From contig JARULA010000008.1 in assembly GCA_029688995.1 (NCBI GenBank), positions 40,085 to 104,084 on the forward strand: 64,000 nucleotides of DNA, in the 5' to 3' direction. The position numbers were made by a program, and so were the translations under genes. Origin of the DNA: Marinilabiliaceae bacterium ANBcel2 (GTDB taxonomy: Bacteria; Bacteroidota; Bacteroidia; Bacteroidales; Marinilabiliaceae). Below are positions 55,855 to 63,987 of the stretch, piece after piece; position 1 is the first letter of the stretch, and every line of letters starts with the position of its first letter. The notes beneath the pieces are model-generated. The model was not told where the DNA came from and did not search any database. It saw nothing but the letters and a program-made list of their open reading frames with translations.

Positions 55855-56406
55855 ATGACAGAAAAGGAGAAAATGTTAAATGGAGAGCTATACGATGCAA
55901 CTGACAAAGTTCTTGAAAATGATAGAAATATAGCACGAAAATTAACCCGGCAGCTCAACTTCAGTGATGAAAAAGAGAAACAACTAAGGGTGCGCACATT
56001 GCAACAATTAATGCCTAATAGTAGTAAGAGTAGCTGGATTCAACCTCCATTTCACTGCGATTACGGCTACAATATAATATTAGGAAAAGATGTATTTTTA
56101 AATTTTAACTGCATTATATTGGATATTATGTCGGTTAAAATTGGAGATAGAACATTAATAGGGCCAAATGTTCAAATATATGCAGCAACACATCCAATGG
56201 ATTACAAAACAAGGAAAAAAGGCTTAGAGGCAGGCAAACCTGTAACAATTGGTCAGGATGTATGGATTGGTGGAAGTGCAGTCATTTGTCCGGGCGTCAC
56301 AATTGGAAACAGATCTGTTATTGGTGCAGGAAGTATAGTTACAAGGGATATACCTGAGGATGTACTCGCAGCAGGCAACCCTTGTAAAATAATAAAAAAG
56401 CTTTAA
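55855..56406 (+). CDS. Maltose/galactoside O-acetyltransferase-type sugar acetyltransferase
   Basis: The 183-residue protein begins with the Maa N-terminal helix motif EKEKMLNGELYDA. It continues as a left-handed beta-helix of hexapeptide repeats (NIILGKDVFLNFNCIIL, IGDRTLIGPNVQIYAATHP, VWIGGSAVICPGVTIG, VIGAGSIVTRDIPEDVLAAG). The catalytic histidine is the one in ATHP. The family moves an acetyl group from acetyl-CoA to sugars such as maltose, glucose or galactosides in the cytoplasm. It is monocistronic and overlaps the end of the convergent GH123-GH16 gene by 4 bases. Confidence 0.92.
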   Translation: MTEKEKMLNGELYDATDKVLENDRNIARKLTRQLNFSDEKEKQLRVRTLQQLMPNSSKSSWIQPPFHCDYGYNIILGKDVFLNFNCIILDIMSVKIGDRTLIGPNVQIYAATHPMDYKTRKKGLEAGKPVTIGQDVWIGGSAVICPGVTIGNRSVIGAGSIVTRDIPEDVLAAGNPCKIIKKL

Positions 56407-58931
56407 TTATAAACTTTTACATAATCAATAATTAAGGAAACAGGAAGCTCATCGCCAGCGACATCTCCAACCCAGTTTCCGCCTAGTTGCTGACTCATAA
56501 TGATGTAAAACGGCTGATCAAACGGCCACTGTATCATATCAGCATCAAGATAATCAACTCTAGGATATCTAAAAGTCTCTTCACCATTAACTGTCCAAAC
56601 CAGCTCATTAGGATACCATTCTAACCCATACAAATTCCACTTTGTAACATCAATTTCAATATCATCAGCTGTTCTGGGAGGATTAACTGTGCGTCCCAAA
56701 ACATTGGTGTATCTGGTATGAACAGTCTGATGTATTACTCTATCATAATTAAGATGTTCCATAATATCAATCTCCCCACTATGTGGCCATCCACCATAAA
56801 CATCATCTTGGGGCATCATCCATAGAGCCGGCCAGGCACCTGTAGCACACTCTTTCTTGGCACGAATATCTATCTTTCCATACAAAAAAGAGAACTTATC
56901 TTTTGTTTTAACACCGCCAGTTAAAAAAGGGCGAGGATCATCAATATCACCGGGATTATTAATCCCATGCAGATATAATTTACCATCATCATTTAAAAAC
57001 AAACGATTATCATCACTCATATGCTTTTTCCAGTCGGGACTCCTATCATAATTATCAGGATCAACATTAATGATGTTCCATTTTGTGTTATCTATCTTTT
57101 CATTTTCAAAATTATCACTCCACACCAACTCCCACTCTTTATCCTGAGGTTGGTACACCATATCATTAGCACTTAAACTACCCAAAATTTCATTAAAACG
57201 CTTTTTTCCTTTATTTATCCATTTTGCGGCATTAGGTGAAATAGTATTATCATGAGAAAAGAGACGATTTAACATCTCCTCTAACTCATGAAGCTTCTCC
57301 TTTTCTCCCTTTTTCTTCAAGGCAGATTTAACTAATCTGATTTTTTCAAAATCCTGAATACCCTCAATTAACCTTTCAAATCTTATTGAGCTGCGAGGAC
57401 CCGGATAAACCTGATATGTATCACCTGCCGGCCAGGCTCTAAATCGTGAATCGCTAAGAGGATCTTCAACCCATGAATTATAAGCCCAGCGTAAATAGCC
57501 ATCATACTTTTTTGCTGCCGCATACCATCCAATTATAGCCTGTTCAGCCGGAGGTGAAAAGGTAAAATTGTTAGGATGTTCAGGAGCAGCACAACATGTA
57601 TAGTATGTAGTTAAAAAACCTTTCTCACGCCGCTCATCAAAAACTTTGCTGTCTACCTCAGGATCAACAAAAACACATAAATCGCTAATATCATCAGCTA
57701 TCTCTTCATGATAATTACCTGCAAAAGCAATTTCAAACTCAGGGGTAACCTCATTTAATAAAGAGATCATACTCTCCATCTCCTGCAAACTCCTTTCATC
57801 CATTGCTATTTTTGTAATATCAAGCCAACCCTTCATTTTTAAGTGATCCCTGAATTGAATTAAAAAAGGCTCCCACAACTCCTTATACTCTTTTGAACCT
57901 GCACGTGCTTCAACAGTAACATAATCTGCAGAGTCCACATCATAATATCTAATTTGATTACCCCATGGAATCATTGAGTAACAACTAATTTGTCTATCTA
58001 TCCCTGCATCCAAAGCAAGCTGAACCCATGTGTCAAAAACTGAATAATCAAACTCCCACACACCATCACCTAAATGAGTCCATTGAACCATAGATTCAAA
58101 ATGATCATAAGTTTGACCTCCCCATGCTCTATGAAGAATAGTAGTAGTAATACACTTTTGTCCGGCATCTGCTAACAATTCTAAATATGGCTTTAAAAGG
58201 TCTATATGCTCCTGAGACCATAATTCAACATCGTAATAACGAGCTACGGCATAAGGATTTTGCCATAAATCGAGATGAAAACTCCACTCAGAAGCAGAAG
58301 GAAGAACAAACTCCTCAACGACAAGTGTTAGAGGCAATTTCCCAACTTTTTCTCCTTCACTGGTAAGTGTAATTTCACCTTTATAATCACCCGCTTTAGT
58401 ATCAGCAGGCACATCAATAACAATCCAATAAGGACGGGTAGTTTTTCCCTGCAGGTTTATAGTTTGATTATACTCCAGTAGATCGGCAGCAAGATAAGAG
58501 TCAATTGTATCCTTATCTCTATAACCACAACCCGATAAGAATTTATCTGTTAAAACATAACGAACAGGATGTACACTAATATTATCACCCGATATAGTAG
58601 CACCATTGGATCCTGTTATCTTAGAAGAGTTAACTTTTATATTATTTATATCATCTTTACTCCATAATAAAATCTGCAAGTTTATTTTTTCACCCCTCCA
58701 CACCGAAGAGCTCCATGAATCAGATAAAAATTCCTCAGGTGGTACCTCCTTATTATATCTCTTATCTATAGTTCCAAAAGAAAAGTTTAATCCATACTCA
58801 ACCCCCTGCCAATCTTCAGGATTTGTTTGCACCGGATTTAAAGGCTCATCAAATGAACAACCACCATTACTAGCTTTTCCTTCATATAAAAGAAAATTAA
58901 AACAAATTACTATCAACAACAATTTAACCAT
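56403..58931 (-). CDS. Two-domain glycoside hydrolase: GH123-like (DUF4091) plus GH16
   Basis: This 842-residue secreted protein combines two catalytic units. The N-terminal part (about 40-600) has the beta-sandwich and TIM-barrel arrangement of GH123/DUF4091 proteins, with a candidate catalytic pair Asp378-Glu379 in KIAMDERSL. The C-terminal part (about 605-842) is a GH16 beta-jelly roll, starting WELVWSDNFENE. Its active site is GEIDIMEH (Glu720 nucleophile, Asp722, Glu725 acid/base) followed by HQTVHTRYTN. GH123 members cleave beta-GalNAc; GH16 members cleave internal beta-1,3/1,4 linkages of glucans or galactans. The fusion suggests combined endo and exo attack on one glycan. The signal peptide region is MVKLLLIVICFNFLLYEG. 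It is 54 bases downstream of the metallopeptidase. Confidence 0.85.
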   Translation of the reverse strand: MVKLLLIVICFNFLLYEGKASNGGCSFDEPLNPVQTNPEDWQGVEYGLNFSFGTIDKRYNKEVPPEEFLSDSWSSSVWRGEKINLQILLWSKDDINNIKVNSSKITGSNGATISGDNISVHPVRYVLTDKFLSGCGYRDKDTIDSYLAADLLEYNQTINLQGKTTRPYWIVIDVPADTKAGDYKGEITLTSEGEKVGKLPLTLVVEEFVLPSASEWSFHLDLWQNPYAVARYYDVELWSQEHIDLLKPYLELLADAGQKCITTTILHRAWGGQTYDHFESMVQWTHLGDGVWEFDYSVFDTWVQLALDAGIDRQISCYSMIPWGNQIRYYDVDSADYVTVEARAGSKEYKELWEPFLIQFRDHLKMKGWLDITKIAMDERSLQEMESMISLLNEVTPEFEIAFAGNYHEEIADDISDLCVFVDPEVDSKVFDERREKGFLTTYYTCCAAPEHPNNFTFSPPAEQAIIGWYAAAKKYDGYLRWAYNSWVEDPLSDSRFRAWPAGDTYQVYPGPRSSIRFERLIEGIQDFEKIRLVKSALKKKGEKEKLHELEEMLNRLFSHDNTISPNAAKWINKGKKRFNEILGSLSANDMVYQPQDKEWELVWSDNFENEKIDNTKWNIINVDPDNYDRSPDWKKHMSDDNRLFLNDDGKLYLHGINNPGDIDDPRPFLTGGVKTKDKFSFLYGKIDIRAKKECATGAWPALWMMPQDDVYGGWPHSGEIDIMEHLNYDRVIHQTVHTRYTNVLGRTVNPPRTADDIEIDVTKWNLYGLEWYPNELVWTVNGEETFRYPRVDYLDADMIQWPFDQPFYIIMSQQLGGNWVGDVAGDELPVSLIIDYVKVYN

Positions 58932-58985
58932 ACTAAAAATTTAAAAAATAAAAGAGTTAGAGCTATATAGTAATTTAACATAAAA

Positions 58986-61028
58986 TCATTTGGCAATTGC
59001 CTCTAAAGCCTCCTCAACAGCATCAAACAGAGGTTGATTTGAGATTTGTTCGCCCACAGCGCCTTTCATCCAGTGATGAGGGGTTAAATAACCCTGAGAA
59101 AACATTCTAACCACCTCGCAGGCGAAATCCTTATCTACAATATAATCCTCTAACTGAAACATAATTAAACGACCATAAGGGTAATTCATTAAATAAAGAG
59201 GTGACTGTATCATATGTGAATAGATAGCAAGCACAGGTACATCTTTTTCACCAAATATATCTGCATAATAACTGTTCCAAATAGATTTAGACAATTTTAG
59301 TACTGCCTCTTTTAATTCTACAGCTGTTGCATCAGGATTTTCATATAGCCATCTCCAAACCTCCATATCCAATAAAGATACTCCCATCATCTCATAATTA
59401 TCCCAAAACATATCCAAAACATCGGTATGTTCAACAAGGTCATCACTCTGCTCAACACCCAACAGTTGTAAATCACGTTTTTGAAACATAAAAGCAAGAG
59501 CTTCGGTAAAAGCTGTATTGGGAATCCCACTTAAGAAGTAGTTATCTACATAATGATTACTAATAGTTTGCTCAACATTATGCCCAAATTCATGAATTGC
59601 AATATTATATCCTTTATAATCCATCCCATCTTCACCAATACGTGTTCTTAAATGGGAAGGCTTGGAACGCATAGAGGCACGCATGGCATGTCCCGAACCC
59701 CTTGCAGCATTCACTTCAATTTTAGAAGAAATGAACTTTGCCTGCTCACTTTCAAAACCCAAATCTAAAAGCTGCCGGGTAAGATCCTCCTCAAGTGCAG
59801 CAGCATTAGGGTAACGACTTTTAGTAATTTTATCTAACTCAGACTCAGGGATGCCTCCACGACCTGCAAAGCCATTATACCATAAATCAAAAGGTCTTAA
59901 AGAACGCCCTAAACGATCACTTATATGCTCTGCTACATCACGTAATAGAGGTGACGATGCATACTCTTTAAAAAGTGAAGAAACCTCCTCGTATGAGATC
60001 TCCATTTGGCTTTCAAAACTACGCTCAAAATAGGTGTCTAATTCAGCATAATAGGGATCAACCCGTTGCATTGAATGAAAGTTTTCAAGCAACAACTCAT
60101 ATCGCCTTTTATATTCGGGAGTTCCATCAACTAAAACCTTTTCTTCATCATATAGATTGTTCGAAAAGGGATTCCAAAGGTAGTCACGACTATTTATAAA
60201 TTCTTTAGGAATATCCTGATTAATTATTCGCAACATAACCTTATAGAGTATCTCCTGTTTCTCTAATCCTCTTTGGTCATCATAATTTGATTTTATCTCA
60301 TCACGAATATTCCAGTGAGATAGTAGCCTCATATGAGAAGGAAAGAGTCTTTCATCTTCATCATTAAGCAAATATCCTGCATAAATGTTATACTCCGAAA
60401 TATATAAATTAGCTCTACTGCTTACTTCAGCATTTTGTTGCAAAATATCAGCAGTAATTCGTGCCCCAAAATAGTCTCCCAATCGGGCATACCCCCACTC
60501 ACGATAACACCATTCCCCACCTAACCTGTTTTTCTCTTCAAGAGAGTATTCAGGAAAATTTAATCCGATAATAAAAGCTATCCTATTTCTAAATAGATCT
60601 TCCTGGAGATGGGCTGACGGACTGTAAGATGCGAATATCTGATCAATTTTGTGAACATCTCCCCTATCCTCATGAATTTGCCGATTAAGCTCAACACTTA
60701 TACGACCAAGATAGCCGTACAAAAACTCAAAATTGTTAGCAATACGATCAAAGAGAAGGTCAAGCTCATTATCATCAGCTATAAAATTTACTTTACAAAA
60801 CTCTTCAAAATCATTTTCACAACCATCAGAGCTTCTCCAATGAGTAGCTACACTATTAACTCCCCTCTCAATTCTAAAATCATGATCCATTCCATGCTCA
60901 TTCAAGAGCATAGCTTTTACACTCTCAACAGTTTCTTCCGATATAAATGAGACACTCTCATTTTGAGAAGCTAAATTAAAACAACTTAAAATTGCAATTA
61001 CACCTACTAAAAGAAAGCTTTTATTCAT
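58986..61028 (-). CDS. Secreted zinc metallopeptidase-like protein (HEXXH, gluzincin pattern)
   Basis: The 680-residue protein has a signal peptide (FLLVGVIAILSCFNLASQ). It is largely helical with a zinc site IAIHEFGHNVEQ (His479, Glu480, His483) and a downstream glutamate in NTAFTEALAFMF (Glu509), the third ligand expected of a gluzincin. HEFGH is common in M3-type oligopeptidases, but I do not recognise the rest as a standard M3 peptidase. It should act in the periplasm or outside the cell. It heads a two-gene operon with the GH123-GH16 enzyme. The divergent region upstream contains a LacI-type operator-like palindrome. Confidence 0.75.
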   Translation of the reverse strand: MNKSFLLVGVIAILSCFNLASQNESVSFISEETVESVKAMLLNEHGMDHDFRIERGVNSVATHWRSSDGCENDFEEFCKVNFIADDNELDLLFDRIANNFEFLYGYLGRISVELNRQIHEDRGDVHKIDQIFASYSPSAHLQEDLFRNRIAFIIGLNFPEYSLEEKNRLGGEWCYREWGYARLGDYFGARITADILQQNAEVSSRANLYISEYNIYAGYLLNDEDERLFPSHMRLLSHWNIRDEIKSNYDDQRGLEKQEILYKVMLRIINQDIPKEFINSRDYLWNPFSNNLYDEEKVLVDGTPEYKRRYELLLENFHSMQRVDPYYAELDTYFERSFESQMEISYEEVSSLFKEYASSPLLRDVAEHISDRLGRSLRPFDLWYNGFAGRGGIPESELDKITKSRYPNAAALEEDLTRQLLDLGFESEQAKFISSKIEVNAARGSGHAMRASMRSKPSHLRTRIGEDGMDYKGYNIAIHEFGHNVEQTISNHYVDNYFLSGIPNTAFTEALAFMFQKRDLQLLGVEQSDDLVEHTDVLDMFWDNYEMMGVSLLDMEVWRWLYENPDATAVELKEAVLKLSKSIWNSYYADIFGEKDVPVLAIYSHMIQSPLYLMNYPYGRLIMFQLEDYIVDKDFACEVVRMFSQGYLTPHHWMKGAVGEQISNQPLFDAVEEALEAIAK

Positions 61029-61136
61029 AATAAAATATTTTAAACAAAGGCAATATTAATAAAATATAACCAAACCATAAACAGTGACAGGGCTGAAAAG
61101 AAAAACTTCAATCAACAAAACAAACTCAACATAATT

Positions 61137-61154
61137 AATGCAATCGTTTGCATT
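61137..61154. promoter_or_regulatory. LacI-family-type operator in the divergent gap
   Basis: The core TGCAATCGTTTGCA fits the TGnAAnCGnTTnCA pattern of LacI-family and catabolite (cre) operators, within 7-base arms AATGCAA/TTGCATT. Its TTTG (61147-61150) is also placed as a -33 element, 20 bases before TAAATTAG (61171-61178, one mismatch from the -7 consensus) for the rightward gene. A regulator bound here would block that promoter. No LacI-family gene lies in the window. Confidence 0.5.
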
Positions 61155-61225
61155 TAAAATAAGTTATTAATAAATTAGTCTTTTATATAATTCACTCAAC
61201 TTATTATTAATTAAATATTTAATTT

Positions 61226-62053
61226 ATGACTAAAAATCTACTATGTGCAATATTTTGCACAATGCTATTAATTGCAACACCTTCATCTAACGCTCAAAAA
61301 CTATTTGATGAACCTTTAATATCATTATGGAATCATCGTACAGATTTAGACTTAACAGACTTAGTCTCAAAAAATGGATTCAACTTAATATGGACTCATG
61401 ATGAAGCATATACTGGTGTAGAAAAATTTGAAGATACACACATGTATAAGTGCCTTCAAATAGAGGGCGTTGATTATGTATTAGCTAAAATTGAACGTGC
61501 ACAATGGGGATGGACGCAGGAAGAGTCGGTGCGACATGCAAAATGGATAGCGAAATTGTCTTTAAAGCATAAAGGAATTTTTGGCTTATATTTAAATGAT
61601 TTCTACGACGAAATTGAAGATGGTATTAGAACAGAAGAGCAATGGGAAGAAATTATTGCTGCCGCAAAAGATGTAAATCCCGATATAAGATTAGTAGCTC
61701 CTCATTATCCTCACAGAAATCAAGAAAAGCACTCTTTCGATTTTGAAATAGATGGAATAATTTTAAACTTATGGGGAAACACCCCTGAGATTATAGATAA
61801 TGCAGAAAAACATTTGAAGGTCGGACTGGAGCATCATCCCGATAGATTTGTTATAGCAGGATTATATCTACATTCAGGAGTAGATGGTGGGAATTGGCTA
61901 ACTAAAGAAGAGTTTAAAAAAGTGCTATCTCATTATGTTGAAATGGTTAACAAAGAAAAACTTGCCGGATTAAGAATATTTAGTGCTGGGCAATTAATAG
62001 AAAATCCGGAATATATTAAATGGACTAAAAAAGTTTTCCAAAATTTATACTAA
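61226..62053 (+). CDS. Secreted protein of unknown function, possible TIM-barrel glycosidase-like
   Basis: The 275-residue protein has a signal peptide (LLCAIFCTMLLIATPSSNA). Alternating hydrophobic strands and helices follow, as in a TIM barrel: GFNLIWTHDEA, VDYVLAKIERAQWGW, GIFGLYLNDFYDEIED, DIRLVAPHYPHR, DGIILNLWGN, FVIAGLYLHSG. The acidic pair in YLNDFYDE could be catalytic, but no family is recognised with certainty; DUF4434-like glycosidase-related proteins are an alternative. Neighbouring glycoside hydrolases and the operator-like palindrome upstream suggest carbohydrate-linked expression. It is followed by a terminator. Confidence 0.65.
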   Translation: MTKNLLCAIFCTMLLIATPSSNAQKLFDEPLISLWNHRTDLDLTDLVSKNGFNLIWTHDEAYTGVEKFEDTHMYKCLQIEGVDYVLAKIERAQWGWTQEESVRHAKWIAKLSLKHKGIFGLYLNDFYDEIEDGIRTEEQWEEIIAAAKDVNPDIRLVAPHYPHRNQEKHSFDFEIDGIILNLWGNTPEIIDNAEKHLKVGLEHHPDRFVIAGLYLHSGVDGGNWLTKEEFKKVLSHYVEMVNKEKLAGLRIFSAGQLIENPEYIKWTKKVFQNLY

Positions 62054-62137
62054 AAATCTTTCAATAGAAAGGGTACTTGCTAGACAACTGGCATCTTTTT
62101 TTGAGAAGTCGTACAAAAAATCGTATAACGTTAAAAA

Positions 62138-62170
62138 AAAAGCCTGTAACTATTTAAGTTACAGGCTTTT
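62138..62170. terminator. Bidirectional terminator next to the tRNA remnant
   Basis: AAAAGCCTGTAAC and GTTACAGGCTTTT are perfect 13-base arms around a 7-base loop, with A and T runs. It ends the 61226 gene on the plus strand. On the minus strand it lies just past the tRNA 3' remnant, where a tRNA terminator would be. Confidence 0.85.
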
Positions 62171-62180
62171 AAATCCTTAA

Positions 62181-62203
62181 ATGTGATCCGGATAGGATTC
62201 GAA
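62181..62203 (-). other. Displaced tRNA 3' end, probable attachment site of an integrated element
   Basis: On the minus strand the 23 bases begin GGTTCGAATCC, the T-arm of a tRNA with loop TTCGAAT, and continue through CCTATCCGGATCAC, the rest of the T-stem and the 3' acceptor strand. The bases before it on that strand do not complete the T-stem (GTTGG against CCTAT has a mismatch), and no D-arm or anticodon arm follows, so no full tRNA is encoded. This is the usual footprint of an integrase that used a tRNA 3' end. The remnant plus its terminator is the far end, and the restored tRNA and integrase should lie to the right of the window. Confidence 0.65.
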
Positions 62204-62797
62204 CCAACACATGTAAAAATGCTGTAAATCAATGTATTGAAAAACCGATTTTTTGTTTGTTCACCGCTTTGTTCTCATTCATTTTGATGTGAAATGTGCG
62301 GTTCTGAACTTCGTTAAGCTTACTACAAATTTATTGATTTTGTTGTTGATTTCCAATAAGTTTTAATGCAATTTGATGCGTTTTATTGCATTTGCATTTT
62401 GCTTTTCTGAATGTTTCTTGTTTAAAATGTGCTATTTCTTATTTAACTTTATTAGAATGGTGTTTTTTGGTAAGGACTGATGTTGATATCTTTAATTTTC
62501 TCCTTCAATAGTGATGAAAAAATGAATGATTTGACATGAAATCATGGGTATTGTTGTATTTCGTTTTAGATATTAAAAACGCGTTCATATCAGATTGAAT
62601 CAAAGTGCATCATATTTAACTAAATATGATGTTTGCAGGAGGTAGAAATAAATGCGGAGTACATGATTTTAATTGATTATGATATGATATTGCGGGTTTT
62701 ATGCTATTTGAATTGCGCTTATTAAAACTTTTCTATATCAAACTATACTATATAATGGCTTTTTATACATTTCGAGAGTGGTTTAAGGCGTTATGAT
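62204..62797. other. Non-coding left end of the putative element
   Basis: About 600 AT-rich bases with no convincing frame. The only structure found is an inverted repeat, AATGCAAT/ATTGCATT, at 62365-62392 with a 12-base spacer. Arm-type integrase sites can be expected here but cannot be identified by eye. Confidence 0.45.
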
Positions 62798-62995
62798 TCA
62801 ATCCCTAATATATTCTTTTACCTCATCGGGGGTGAAACCGGCGAATTCGGCGAACTCGTTTATGGTTATGAACTGATGAGGTTGTTTGCCTAGTTTCTTG
62901 CGAATGGCACCGAGGAGGCGATAACCGGTTTTCTCACTCTTTCCGGTGATGCGCTGGATGTCTTTGGCATAAATGCAAATACGGCGGGTTTTCAT
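62798..62995 (-). CDS. Small helix-turn-helix-like protein of unknown function
   Basis: The 65-residue protein is basic and helical, with AKDIQRITGKSEKTGYRLL, a likely helix-turn-helix, followed by IRKKLGKQPHQFITINEF and AGFTPDEVKEYI. I recall similar short proteins repeatedly in Bacteroidota genomes, without assigned function. Codon use is more GC-rich than in the rest of the window, pointing to transfer with the element. It diverges from the 63299 gene across a 303-base gap that contains a 27-base perfect palindrome, which it may bind. That link is inference. Confidence 0.62.
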   Translation of the reverse strand: MKTRRICIYAKDIQRITGKSEKTGYRLLGAIRKKLGKQPHQFITINEFAEFAGFTPDEVKEYIRD

Positions 62996-63298
62996 GGCAC
63001 TTAAATTTCTATGTTTTGGTTTGTTTGACCTAGTCGTTTTCTATCGAATTAGATTGGCGAATGTTCAATTTTAATACACTATCTATACTTTATCCCTACC
63101 TTATCCTTACTATTGATATACGGAAAGCTATATTGCTTTTTACTACCTTAACAACAAAGTTGTTAAGGTAAATTTAGCAAAAAAAGAGACAAGTTTATAC
63201 ACTCTTCTCATTGGTGGTCATATCTCCCCGACTCTTTTGATTTATTTGTAATAAGGCGGTAGTTTGGTAATGTTTTTATCACTAAACCTAATTTTATT
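62996..63298. other. Divergent regulatory gap of the cassette
   Basis: About 300 bases separate two divergent genes. The notable feature is the palindrome at 63144-63170. No exact TAnnTTTG element is found on either strand; TTTATTTG near 63242 is one mismatch away for the rightward gene. Confidence 0.5.
63144..63170. promoter_or_regulatory. 27-base perfect palindrome, probable operator
   Basis: TACCTTAACAAC and GTTGTTAAGGTA are perfect 12-base arms around AAA. It lies 149 bases before the 62995 start and 129 before 63299. It has no GC-rich stem plus T-run layout, so an operator for a dimeric regulator is more likely than a terminator. Confidence 0.6.
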
Positions 63299-63916
63299 AT
63301 GGCTAGGCAAGAGAGTTTTATTAAGCTGAAAGGGCGAATCGGAGATTTGACCTTTTACAAAAGTGGCGGGGAGTACCTGGCACGTACCAAAGGTGGTATT
63401 GATGGTGATCGGATCCGGACGGATCCGCGTTTCGAGCGTACCCGTGAAAACGGGCGTGAGTTTTTGCGAGCTGTAAAATCCGGTAAGCTTTTACGCGATG
63501 CATTCAGTGAGCATATTTTTCTGACTGCTGACAGGGGTATGAACGGAAGATTGACAGCTGTTTTCTCCAAAGTGGTGAAGAGTGACCATGAATCTGCCAG
63601 AGGTGAAAGAATGGTGATGTTGGGTAACATTGCTTTGGTGTCCGGATTTGAATTTAATGGAGGGGCTAATTTGGAGAGCATCTTCTTTGGGCGTTATGAG
63701 GCGGGGATTGCAGAAGGGATTGCGAGCGTGGCGCTGCAGCCGTTTAATCCTGCATTGAATATCCGCAGACCGGAAGGTGCAACCCATGGACAGCTGATCA
63801 TGGTTGGAGGGAATTTCAATTTTGATACGTTGACCTCATCTGTGGTAAATGCGGACAGTGATCCCTTTGTGCTGACTGTAATTAGAACCTTTGTATCGTC
63901 AATTTTTCGCAACTAA
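63299..63916 (+). CDS. Bacteroidota-specific protein of unknown function (IKLKGxIGDLTFYK type)
   Basis: The 205-residue protein begins MARQESFIKLKGRIGDLTFY, followed by GEYLARTKGGIDGDRI and PRFERTRENGREF. I recall this start from a family of Bacteroidota proteins often present in several copies and in mobile regions, with no known role. There is no signal peptide or membrane helix. The second half is beta-rich (MLGNIALVSGFEFNG, GQLIMVGGNFNF). G+C is clearly higher than in the rest of the window (63661-63720 has 31 G+C of 60), which supports acquisition by transfer. It is paired divergently with the small HTH-like gene. Confidence 0.75.
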   Translation: MARQESFIKLKGRIGDLTFYKSGGEYLARTKGGIDGDRIRTDPRFERTRENGREFLRAVKSGKLLRDAFSEHIFLTADRGMNGRLTAVFSKVVKSDHESARGERMVMLGNIALVSGFEFNGGANLESIFFGRYEAGIAEGIASVALQPFNPALNIRRPEGATHGQLIMVGGNFNFDTLTSSVVNADSDPFVLTVIRTFVSSIFRN

Positions 63917-63941
63917 GAATCACCAGTTGTAAAAATAAAAA

Positions 63942-63987
63942 ATAGCCTTCATTTTTAGGTTGTGAAATCTAAAAAAACGAAGGCTAT
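63942..63987. terminator. Hairpin after the 63299 gene, probable terminator
   Basis: ATAGCCTTC and GAAGGCTAT are perfect 9-base arms, extended inside by TTTTT/AAAAA pairs after one mismatch. It begins 25 bases past the stop codon, and A-runs precede it. No long T-run follows on the plus strand within the window, so it may work better for a leftward transcript or be an RNA or mobile-element end. An ATG at 63986 could start another gene, but only five codons are visible. Confidence 0.5.

Noticed and set aside
62181..62260. Complete tRNA gene
   Set aside because: Only the T-arm and 3' acceptor strand are present; no D-arm, anticodon arm or 5' acceptor strand follows at the right distance.
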